Origin: Progne subis subis
Lineage: Eukaryota > Chordata > Aves > Passeriformes > Hirundinidae
NCBI GenBank assembly: GCA_022316685.1
Contig: JAKJHU010000005.1
Location: forward strand, 17,710,707 to 17,774,706
Reading direction: 5' to 3'
Length of the DNA stretch: 64,000 nucleotides
The translations under genes and the position numbers were made by a program. A model generated the notes under the pieces. The model was not told the origin of the DNA and made no database searches. It saw only the letters and a list, made by a program, of their open reading frames with translations. Numbering within the stretch: the stretch's first letter is position 1; each line of letters starts with the position of its first letter. Positions 24,373-34,307 of the stretch are shown piece by piece.

Positions 24373-25013
24373 CTTTTTTTGCCAAGATAGGCCAGTTTGG
24401 AGGGAAAACAAACAGAAATTTCTGGAGCTTGAGAGGAAACAATCTTTCTGAGGTTCAGGGCAGGAGTGTGGGGGTGAAGCTGTATTTTTTGAATTCAAGC
24501 CAGGAATTAGGCTGCAAAACAGTGAAGATCAGTTCATATCTGAGCATCCCAAAGCAAAAGCAACGGATACAAATAGCTGCAAACTGAAAACGCAGCCAGA
24601 AATAGGTGACCTCCTCTCTCTTTCCCTCATACTACTCATGTTCTTGACATGAGGAGCGGCAAATTTCACAAAAAATCTCCACCTCGCTTTCGTGCTCTCC
24701 TCAGTAACTACTTCACTGCTTCTGAGCTCGGCACTTCCCACCTCCCATGGGACCACACTGCTCCTATAGCCCGGAGGTCTGAGCCAAAGTCAGCAACGCA
24801 GCTGGCTGGAGCTTCGCTTCCGAGGCACTGCAGGGCCACAAGCAGCACACAGCTGAAGTAAGCAGCTGCGTGAGGAAAGCAGAAGTTGCTTGTGTAGGTG
24901 TGTGCACAGCGTGGAACGCGCCGGTGGTGAGCCCCCCGGAGCAGCTTTGCTGGCTGTGGCAGGAGCAGCTCTGAACCAGGAGCTTGGACGTAGCAGCTGC
25001 TCTAAACACTGCC

Positions 25014-25035
25014 CATGCTGCTGCTGCTGCTGCTG
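25014..25035. repeat. CTG trinucleotide repeat, about 6 units
   Basis: GCTGCTGCTGCTGCTGCTG inside the CpG-rich stretch at 24640-25080. It reads as CAG repeats on the LAMA2 sense strand. Confidence 0.9.
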
Positions 25036-26805
25036 TGGTGCCACCCGTGCTTTCAAGCTGCACTGTATCTAGACACATGCAAGTCATGCGAATAAATCTG
25101 ATTGTTTTTACCTTGCTTTCATACTGGGGTGGAGGAAAAAAAAAAAAAAAGAAAAAGAAACAACGTGGCATTAATTCTAGCAAATGGTACTTCTTGTATT
25201 GTTGTTGTGCGATGCATATTAGCAAGGTTCAGCTATTCCACAATGTAGCAGGTGTACATCATTTACAAACAACATAGAATAAAAGGTGAGATAATTTGCA
25301 TGCTATCAGGCTATAACAATTAACAGGTTTACTCCACAAAATGTAACACATCAGAGGGTTTTTATAACTTGATACTATACTTGGCCAAGAGCAAAAGCAA
25401 ACCATGTAAAACAATTTGGCAGAACTGCCCCGATCTGATAATTACAAAGTCATAGATACCTCAGTGTCTATTGTCTGCAGTAGCTCAGCTTTGCCCTCAT
25501 CCCCCTTTCACTACTTTTGATTCTAATTTACCATAACATTAATCTTGCCTCAGGCACTGGCAAATCATAGCTTTAGGCAGAATGGTTACCACAGGTCAAA
25601 GTAGCTGTGGTACACTGATTTTCTGGGCAGCCACAAAGGAAATGGAAGATAATTGCTCTAGACGTTTTGTTACGCACTGCTGTGATTTCACAATTACATA
25701 ATATAGTGTTCTATTTCATGACTGAAATAGATCTTAGATCTTTTTATTGCTGGGTAATTTGACATCAGAGGTCAATGATTATCCTGATAAATTAACAAAT
25801 ATGTCCATTCTTTCAGTGGCAGAAGAGTCTGTGGATTAAACACAACAGTTCCTTGTACACAAGACCACTTCAAGGCTTTCATTATGCCACGTAGTTAAAG
25901 CTGACATAGATTAATGGGCCTGTTTCTGTGTTGTTCATCTGTTCATTGCAGCACAGAATTCTCTTGTTCTTGTCACTACAAAACTGCTGAATATTCATTT
26001 AAGTTTTAAGTATGTTTTTTGTTCTATTTAAAGCCATGAAAGAAAGTCACTAAATTCAAGTATCTATTATCCCATTTCTTTATTTTATTTACACTGAAGT
26101 TAACATTCATGAATATTGCTATGCAATATTTAACAAATAATTACTAGGAGTTTTATATTTGTGTAGGAAATTCAGGATCAGACTTCTGAAGGGAAAATAT
26201 TTCATTTTTCTACATTAAATATAAGAAGAGTAATGTATCATATACTTTAAGTCCTGAATACAGGAGGAATTTTATCTAAGGACACCAGGAACTAAAATCT
26301 ACAAATAATTTAAAATTATACCTAAGCAAAATATGTTAATACATATTTAAAGTATACTGACACTGCTTATGCAAAAAACATGGATATCCATTAAGCAGTA
26401 ATCCCATGTGGAATAGTCTGTAGGTCCGTTTCTCTACTCATGCACAAAATAAACACTTGTCCTTAATTTTGTGAAGGTATTGAGCCAGTTCTCTGAATCC
26501 ACATAAATTCTATGCATCAAATAAATAAATAAATACTTAAAATGTCAACTACATCCTGGTTCTTGCACAGAATCAGAAAGATGTACTGCACTGCAAGTGT
26601 CATTTCCACTGTGTCTGTGTAAGGTGAGCTGTGTGAAATACAAATTGCATATAAAGCACTATTCTGCTACGCCATTCCGAGGGTACAATGGGAATTCACC
26701 ATTCACTTACTGCAAATGAACTTGAGAAATAAATGCAGAGAATAAGATTACATTGTATTTACATCCCCTTACCAAGACTAAAGAAATTGGTTTAAGCCAC
26801 ATTAC

Positions 26806-26944
26806 CTTAGATTTCTCAGGGTTGGTAATCCCCCGAAATATATTTTCTCGTGCCCTTTTAAGTTGAGTCCAAAGTGGCTGCCTGTAGAAGTTGCTGCTAT
26901 GGTCTCTTCTTCGTTGGTGTCTATGTCTACAATTGATATGTTGG
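26806..26944 (-). CDS. LAMA2: LAMA2 exon, LG2
   Basis: This 139-bp exon completes Ala, then reads NISIVDIDTNEEETIAATST, then LNLKGHEKIYFGGLPTL and RNL plus two bases. The acceptor is TGTCTTTTAG and the donor GTAATG. IYFGGLP is the LG strand motif. I recall mammalian alpha-2 having a few more residues (S-M-K-A) between TLRNL and RPEV; here the frame reaches a TAA right after the donor, so these residues are absent. Confidence 0.93.
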
Positions 26945-28753
26945 CTAAAAGACATTTGAGATTAGTTACAAAATATCTGTCATGAAAATTATGTCTTAAT
27001 GTAAGAAACCAACAGAAAAATATTTGGAGGGTTAGCATGAAAAGGAAGAAGCAAGGAGGGCTGTATTTTGCAATTAAGATACTGGATTTCCACATTATCA
27101 ATTACAGGCAGGGGAAGAAAGCTGCACTTTCCTCTGTTTCCATAACAACCTGAAAAGCTATAGCAATTCTGTGCACTTTATTTTTATGTATTCTCTAAAC
27201 CTATTTCAATTTGGTGCCTTCTTTGTGTCACTGTAATTTAGAGCTAACACCTCAGGACCTAGTCATGACAAGAGATCATTTTCCATTCAGTTTGTGATCT
27301 CAGTCCAAAGACTGCCTCTTGAACAGGATTTTTTAGTGTAAAAGTTTGTTAAGCACTGTTGTTATGTGTCTTAGAGATTGGTGGTCAGTCACTCTCAACC
27401 ACTTTCAAACCCAAAGCCGTCGCTGTCATGTCCAGTCTCAGTCTGGAATCAGTGATGTGCTATATACAACCATCCTATTTTGGTGCTTGTTCCATGTATA
27501 TTTTTAATGTATGGATTAATACAGAATATAAAGTTCAATAAAAGAAATAAGACTCAGTAAAAAATGCTGAGCAGGCCCCAAGATATACAGAGATGAAAAG
27601 AAAGGATTTCTTTCCTTCCTTCCTTGAGAACTTAATAGACAGACTTTCTGCTACACCTTACCAAAACCAGATTAATTTTCCTTTCATTTCTATACATGTA
27701 TCTTCTTTATGATAAACACAAGATGTTTGAATGCTATTGATAAATTACAGTTACATGACATTGTATTTTATATTAATACGTCCTGGGTTAAGCATGAAAC
27801 ATGACAACCTGGCTAGCAATAAGACATTCCTCCTCTAAAGGTGCAGCAAATCTGCAAATGAGATCACTAAATTATGTTGGCCACTGTCTCAACTCCCAGG
27901 CCTTCGTCAGCTGAATGACAAGGAAGAGGTACTGTGTGAGGTGTGAAGGCCAGGTAGAGAGCTGGCACTGCAGGGGGCAGAGGCAGAGGAATGTGGGAAC
28001 GTGTTCAGGGGCTTGCGGTGACCCTGAAGATTCAGAACGCAGTAAAAATTCAAACTGCAAAAGCACACAGTATGTCACAGTTGCCAGAAATAAAACTAAT
28101 TTGGCTCAGCTAAGATTATAACAGCCCTATAACCAGACTACAAAACAAAGGCAGGTTTTTGCCAGCACGATAACCAGTAGTTTTTGTGATCTTATCAAAT
28201 CCCACCACTTCACGTTTTGTGCCAGCAACACTTTAAAGAGTTAGAACTTCTGGAGATGTTCCCAGCTGTTTCCATGCAGATTCAGCTTATGACACAATGC
28301 ACATCATTAGGAAAGATAAAGTGGTCTAGTTAGATACTGTACTACCATTACAGTCACTGCTTTTTTAGGTACTTTCGTATATGCTGAGCATGAGAGGACA
28401 GTACAGCATAAAATCTATTGCTGTCCTATCAAAAATCACTTGTGTCTCATGATTTGGAACAACATCAGGGAACTGATGAAAAGACTTCTTTTTTCCCCAG
28501 TGAGAAGAATTTTAGAATGCAATTTACGACTGTATAAAAAAATTATGCCTGAAGAATAGGCTGCCTGTTCATAAAGCAGTGTTTGACGGTGCAATCACTC
28601 ACACACAACTCAACACACCTATAATCTAAACAAAATAAGCTGCTAAATCACCAGAACTTATAATTCCCACAGCATCTTGCCTGTGATTAGACAGGTTAGG
28701 TGTGCTGCACAGATAACTGGAAAAGTCATGGTGCTGACACCACTGGAACTTAC
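26945..28753 (-). other. LAMA2: LAMA2 intron, 1.8 kb
   Basis: Nothing recognised besides GT-AG ends and a slightly GC-richer stretch around 27950-28040. Confidence 0.8.
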
Positions 28754-28898
28754 CTTGCTTTTGAATTCTTGACAGGGTGAAAGATTTCCATTTACCATCA
28801 TTATGATTTTGGTTGCTGATAACTGAAGCTGTACCTGAACCCAGATCGTAGCTGACTTTTATACGCCCACCACTGAGTTCTACACTCATGAAATCCTT
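28754..28898 (-). CDS. LAMA2: LAMA2 exon, LG2
   Basis: This 145-bp exon reads KDFMSVELSGGRIKVSYDLG, then SVISNQNHNDGKWKSFTLSR, and ends IQKQ plus one base. The acceptor is CATTAACAG and the donor GTAAGT. VELSGGRIKVSYDLGSG and NDGKWKSF are the paired central strands of an LG domain. Phase closes with both neighbours. Confidence 0.95.
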
Positions 28899-30842
28899 CT
28901 GTTAATGAAAAGAGTTAGATACACCATTATGATTCTTGTCCATTTTGCTAAGTGGCATAAGACATTAAATAAACACTTTTTAATCCTGGGTGACTACTGA
29001 CAACATTTTTCAAGCTTTAAAAAAATGACGCAACTTATGCATTTACTACCCAGGACTCTCATGTACAATTGTCTGATGCCAAGCTCTTTTCTCCCCTTAT
29101 ATTCTATTTTGGCTTGCTAATTTAGTTGGGATTTTTCTGGCATCTTAGTTGGAGTTTTGATGGGATAGCTGCACTTTTATTTTAGATTGAAGATAAAAAT
29201 GGATGTTATAATTACCTGAAACTAATACTCAGCTTTTTGTACTATAATGAGTGTATGTATTGCATATCTCAGCTAGATTTAAACTTGCAAGGTAGAAAAC
29301 AAAAATAGTGAATATGGTAATATTTTACCAGATTTCCAGAGAGTAATCTATGGAAGCAACAGAATAGCAGAGAGATGGAGACACAGAGAGCTATGAATGC
29401 TCTTATTATTATCAACCACTGACTCCAGAATCCAAGCAGCAACTGGAGATGGCTGACTGGAGCAGCAATGTATGCTGCACTGTCTCCAGGAAAAGAGCTG
29501 GCAGGATACAAAAAGCAAAAGAAATAGCCAGAGAACCAGACAGCATGAAAGCCATTAGGTAAGTAATGGTGGAGCTGTGACCCAGGAAGTAAATGTACCA
29601 GAGAAACTTTTATTATTATTTTGCTCATGGCCAGGTCCACCTCTTCTCAGAGTAAAACTGAACAAACTCAATATTCTAGATGCTTAGGCTTGTCTATCTG
29701 TGCATCATTACAAAAGGCATCCTCCAAGTTTTTATGCAGTGGGACAGTATCATAAGAGACAAAATATACCAGGGACCAGTTACATGTGGTTTTGAAATTT
29801 CAATTAATTATTTTTTTTGTAGAAAAATATGTAAGTCAACAATAATTAGATAAAATAATCTAAAATAATGGCATTAACAATACTTTCCATATTCAATTAT
29901 AAAAGTTCATTAGAAAAGCTAAATAAATATTTCATTATCATAATAAAATTCAAGCTTTTGCTATAGTCAGTCAGGAGGAGCACCCTCCTCCTTGAAAATT
30001 CCAGCTATTTTTGATAATTATTTCCATAATACAGGAATCTGAAATGAGACTGATTTACACAAACACAGTTTCTGCAAAATAGCAAGTGTTCAGTAATTCT
30101 TCAAGACATCATTGAAAACGACTGTACATAATTTCTGCCCCATATGAAAACAATAAGGGAAAGACTCTGTTCCCCGTCAGTCACTCAAATCAATCTGGAT
30201 CAGAGATGCCAAAGATGTGTTATTCAGATCTGGACGGGTGTCTTTATAAATAATTTCTCCCTGTTATCCACACACATCTGATACTGTGTGTGCATAAAAT
30301 CATCAAACAACTTTCAAACTAATGTTTCTGTTCTCTATTTTAGCAGTAAGAGACACCATTTGTAGATATTGGAGAAACACGAACACTATTACAACTTATT
30401 TGTTGCACCAGTCCCACTTTAAACTCACTCAATAAAACATAAACATTTTCTTTATACAAGCAGGATTTCTATATAAGACTCATCTTGTCCCCTGCCATCA
30501 CACTGTGATATTTTAAACTATAAACAGACAAACACAACTGAAAATGTTCACACACCCGAACATCTGGGATAAAGGAAAATGAATTAATAATTTCAGAAAA
30601 GCTGGATTTCTCCCCAGAGTAACATAATGATCCCCATTCATTCCCCCTAAACATTAGCTAGCCAGCCTCCATACTGTAACACTGTCTTCAGTTGGTCAGC
30701 AGTGAAGCATCATACCAGGCAACATCACACCAGGGTAGTGGTACCTTAAATTACTAATTGTTTTCATGATCTGATGAATTCAGTGACTGCAAACATGGCG
30801 TGAAACCTGCAAGGAGCGTAGAGGTTAGCTGGCTGTTCTTAC
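28899..30842 (-). other. LAMA2: LAMA2 intron, 1.9 kb
   Basis: Nothing recognised except a short inverted repeat (AGGAGG...CCTCCT) near 29973-29993. Confidence 0.8.
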
Positions 30843-31005
30843 CAAGTCATCAGTAGCAAGATACATCAGCAGAGAATTTGATGAGAAGGTCCTGAACTTG
30901 AACATGACTGTGGAAATATTAGGGTTCCAGCGGATTGGGCGGCTCACCATGGCATAGCCGTCACCATCAAACTGCACCGTTCCTTCACCATCTGCCACCT
31001 GTGGG
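30843..31005 (-). CDS. LAMA2: LAMA2 exon, start of LG2
   Basis: This 163-bp exon completes a Ser codon and reads PQVADGEGTVQFDGDGYAMV, then RPIRWNPNISTVMFKFRTF, ending YLATDDL in phase 0. The acceptor is TTTTTCAG and the donor GTAAGA. A second AG five bases inside (CCCACAG) would give phase 0 but would drop the S-P-Q residues. The TTTTTCAG site is preferred because it agrees with the exon before it. NIS is a sequon. Confidence 0.94.
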
Positions 31006-31592
31006 CTGAAAAAGAACAATTCCAACCATTTTCTTCTGCCATGTGAAGGTTAAAATAAAAAGTGCAGGGCTAGGGAAATGTGGGCACAGCTTCCTGAACT
31101 TAGTATGATGTCTTTTCAAACCTCCCACTGACAGGGATGGGATTTCCCATTCTATTTTGAGAATGCAAATGCCTTTCTTTTGTGGGATCTCTGCTCACTA
31201 CCCTGGTGGCTGTGAAAGCCACCTTGAGGCACTGGACTCTGCTCCATGCCACAAAAGAAATGCAGGCACCCACAGCACAGCTGTCCATGAGCCAGACTCA
31301 GTTCACTGTGGTTCTCATGCTCTCTTAAGCTTTGACTGTTTCTGGTTGCTGGTTGTCAGGAGACTTTCTATCACAGCCCTGTCACACCAGCTCAGTTCTG
31401 GTAACTCACTGACCACACTTACAACCCAGACTGGCTGCTTCCCCCCTTGCTGCAATTGCAACCTAACTTCTGTTGCATATACGTTGGAATTTGATGGCTG
31501 CTGTGGAAATTCCTGCTACTTACCGCCAAATGTAACCTCACTGCACACATGTTCTGTAAAGAAGCACGAGAAACAGTCAGTGCTCAACCTAC
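31006..31592 (-). other. LAMA2: LAMA2 intron, 587 bp
   Basis: Nothing recognised besides GT-AG ends. Confidence 0.8.
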
Positions 31593-31718
31593 CTGACAGC
31601 ACACCCTTTGCAGTCACCTTCAATATCCCTGAAATTCCAGAGTCCTATGGGTTTGCTGTCTAGAAAGGTTTCACCCATGCAGCCAGGTGAAGGTGGTGAC
31701 CCTTACAGCATCTGACTT
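31593..31718 (-). CDS. LAMA2: LAMA2 exon, end of LG1, carrying a one-base frameshift
   Basis: Homology shows an exon with acceptor CTGTTGCAG and donor GTAGGT, 126 bp long; phase on either side requires 125. The first 11 codons read KSDAVRVTTFT. The frame is then lost around 31685-31688, where the sense strand reads TTCACCTGGCTGC. In the original frame a TGA stop follows at 31671-31673. In the shifted frame the LAMA2 sequence resumes as GCMGETFLDSKPIGLWNF and ends DCKGCAV plus two bases, joining correctly to SPQVADG in the next exon. One extra base (a C or the T) explains everything. The splice sites are intact. A sequencing or assembly error or a rare allele is more likely than a dead gene. 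Confidence 0.88.
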
Positions 31719-34147
31719 CTGCAACAGAGAACACAAACCTCCTTAGAATTGAATTTAAAGTGATCCACTGCATCTGAAAACATAAAAGCAGTACAAAAAA
31801 CCCCCAAAAAATAAAACAACCACCACCATTAAAAATTCCATATAAAATCATAAAAAAGCCCCCGTAAGTTATTTTGAAATATTTTAAATATCAAGAGTAT
31901 TATTTAATCTGACAAGGCCTCCTATGGAACAACTCATCAGCGAAAATGTGAACTGAACTTTGTATCAGACCAAACAGGAAAGACCATTTAGATTTGAGAC
32001 TCTTGGGAAGGCCTAGGGAGAACAAGTCCTAAAGAACAAGGAGCTGCTTTGGCTTCCATCATCAGTTCTCCTGGCTGTTCAGAGAGCTGGCTGCTCTCAC
32101 CTGCTCAAGGCCTGGCTGGGTTTTCATTTCAGACTTTCAAGAAAGGACTCTGAGCAATCTTGCCCACAATACAATAAGCAAAGTGTTTCTCTTGTAATGC
32201 TTGAAACCCTGGAAACTGAGCAGACTGTCCAGGCTAAAAGACAGACTGAGAACTCAATGGTTACACCTGTAAAGTTCATGCTGAATTTTGGATTAAAAAA
32301 AAAAAGTGCAGAGGGCAAAGCAATTAAAACACACATCCCATCAGAACTCATTAAGCTAAGGTCATGCACACAGAGTAATGCTCATTAGAACATAACATGG
32401 TACCACGATGAAGGTAGTAATAGTTGACAGTACACAGAGTACTCTGCTAAAAAATTATCCTTCTAAAAATACCCTGATTCATTTAAATTCCAGTTCATCA
32501 ATATGAGCCTGATTAAAAATCTATACACTTAGCTGTTTGAGATAGACAAGCACCTGCTGTTTTTACAGCAATTACAAATATTAAGATCATGCAAGAGAAC
32601 ATGGAGAAGAGCAATTTGAAAATACTCAAGGAAAAGTATGACTCAAAGACTTAATGTGGTACTGATATTTCCCAGGGTAAACGGATAGGTTTTAAGTAGC
32701 GACAAGTATGAACTTAACGTCGCTTCTAAGAAATTCATGACACCTAAGTATCATAGTCTTCTACAAGTCAGATGAAAGATGTTTCTAAAAAATGAAAATG
32801 AACTTTCGTTTTGAATATACTGCAGAAATGCATGCAGAAAGGGATGTGGACAAAACTGTAGGACAAATCTAAAGCATTTCAAACCCCAATAATATGAAAA
32901 AGCAGATTTCTGAGTCAGCAGCCGAAGATGCCAGTAACCTTGATTAAACGTCCAAAGAGCTGCACAGTTTTAGAAAAGTCTTGGTTAAGGTCTTCATTTT
33001 GTGAGCCTTACAACTGTACTATATGATGACAGAAATTCCTAAAAACCTGAAGTTATATTTTAATTCAGTTTTGAACAGAATTTGACAAATCTGACAGTGT
33101 TTATACATTGCAAATATACCAACCATACCAAACTTAAAATAGACTGCCTTCCTACTGCTGCCCTTGTCTTTATTTTCTTTACTGGAGAAAAAAAGAATTC
33201 AGGAAGATTTCCCTGACTAAAATGAAAAAAAATAGAGAGTTCTTCAGAATATATTTGGACAACCCTTACTGAGATTGAAAACAGCTCTTTTGACATCAAG
33301 TTTTGCACTTCCATTTTTCTGCATGCTGTGTTATTTTAACATTTTAGGATATATGCAAACTTGAGAGTAAAAAAAGTTAGTTCACTATTTGGGAAAGTCT
33401 AAATTTTAGCTTCTTTTCAAATGCTAAGATGTTGATCAGGAACAGAATAGTTAATTTAAATTGTTTTGTAAAGAATGCCATTAGAAAATAAGTCTTAATT
33501 AACTTTTACTGGAGAATAATTTTTTAAAGATTTCCATTTATTCTATTCAGCATACATCTTCTATCCATCCCATGAAGCTTAGTAAGGTAGAAAACGCCAC
33601 CAGAAAAATCAACAGACAGAAGAGAAAATTGATTAGGAATATGATGCGGATATCTGTAGGGGAACAGGGAGGGAAACTGGAACAAAAGAGGAAGAATAGA
33701 GAAGAAAATAAAGCAGAAACACCAAAAGGAGATTGCAAAGGACAAAGAGATAGTGTGGATACATGACAAAGGAAAAACCCCAAATGCAAAGGGAAAATAT
33801 TCTCTTATATATATTGTTAGGAGACCAGAAATGTACGGAAACATAGATGAGTTCCTGTCACTTGGGAACTGAAAGCCCATCAAGGCAGCAGTGTGTCTAA
33901 GGCAAGGCATCCATCCATCCAGCAGGAATGAGCTGTTTGGGCTAAATGCAGCCAGCTACAGGGCTTCTGATTAGAAGGTAACATCGTGGGCAGTGAAATC
34001 TCAAATCTGTGCACCTCAGTCTAGGCAAATCCCAACACCTACTACAATGACACCAGCATATTAAAATTTCCTATTTCTGTTTTAAGCAGTAACAAAATTT
34101 TCCACACAAATGACCAGGCAACACAGAAACACCAGAAGAGGCATTAC
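31719..34147 (-). other. LAMA2: LAMA2 intron, 2.4 kb
   Basis: AT-rich sequence with a purine-rich (plus strand) stretch at about 33640-33800; no repeat family recognised. Confidence 0.8.
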
Positions 34148-34307
34148 CTTAATTTTTTCTGTTAAACCACCAACAAAGAGCACAGCATTAACATCCACAT
34201 CCAGAATGGTATATCCAGGAGGGGAGACAGCACTGAATGTGGCTGGGATGATGCTGGCTTTAGGACCATCCAGAGCTCGCACAGATATTGTGCCATTTTT
34301 CCCAGTC
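34148..34307 (-). CDS. LAMA2: LAMA2 exon, LG1
   Basis: This 160-bp exon completes Arg, then reads TGKNGTISVRALDGPKASII and later PPGYTILDVD and LFVGGLTEKIK, ending in phase 0 before a GTAATG donor. The acceptor is AATCTCTAG. NGT is a sequon. LFVGGL is the conserved LG strand motif. The next exon begins KSDAVRV in the same phase. Confidence 0.95.

Larger units (their letters stand above)
22535..26805 (-). other. LAMA2: LAMA2 intron, 4.3 kb
   Basis: It holds a CR1 3' tail (24161-24233), a TTAG microsatellite near 24351-24372, a CpG-rich stretch (24640-25080) with a CTG run, and A-rich and AAAT runs near 25138-25150 and 26518-26534. Confidence 0.8.

Noticed and set aside
24764..25225. 153-codon minus-strand and shorter plus-strand frames with Ala/Gln runs
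   Set aside because: The runs come from the CTG repeat and a poly-T run; no recognised protein, and the frames do not join LAMA2.
29269..29640. 123-codon minus-strand open frame
   Set aside because: Intronic, with no recognisable domain; its ends do not match splice sites in phase with LAMA2.
30843..31000. Alternative acceptor five bases inside the exon at 30843-31005
   Set aside because: It would give phase 0 and join directly to the exon at 34148-34307, skipping 31593-31718, but this removes the end of LG1 with its closing Cys. Kept only as a conceivable exon-skipping form.
31157..31663. 168-codon plus-strand open frame
   Set aside because: It runs antisense over part of the LAMA2 exon at 31593-31718 and has no protein-like domain, and no splice or promoter context.
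33524..33910. 128-codon minus-strand open frame rich in Phe/Ser/Pro/Leu
   Set aside because: It derives from a purine-rich plus-strand stretch; it looks membrane-like only because of the base composition, and has no homology that I recognise.
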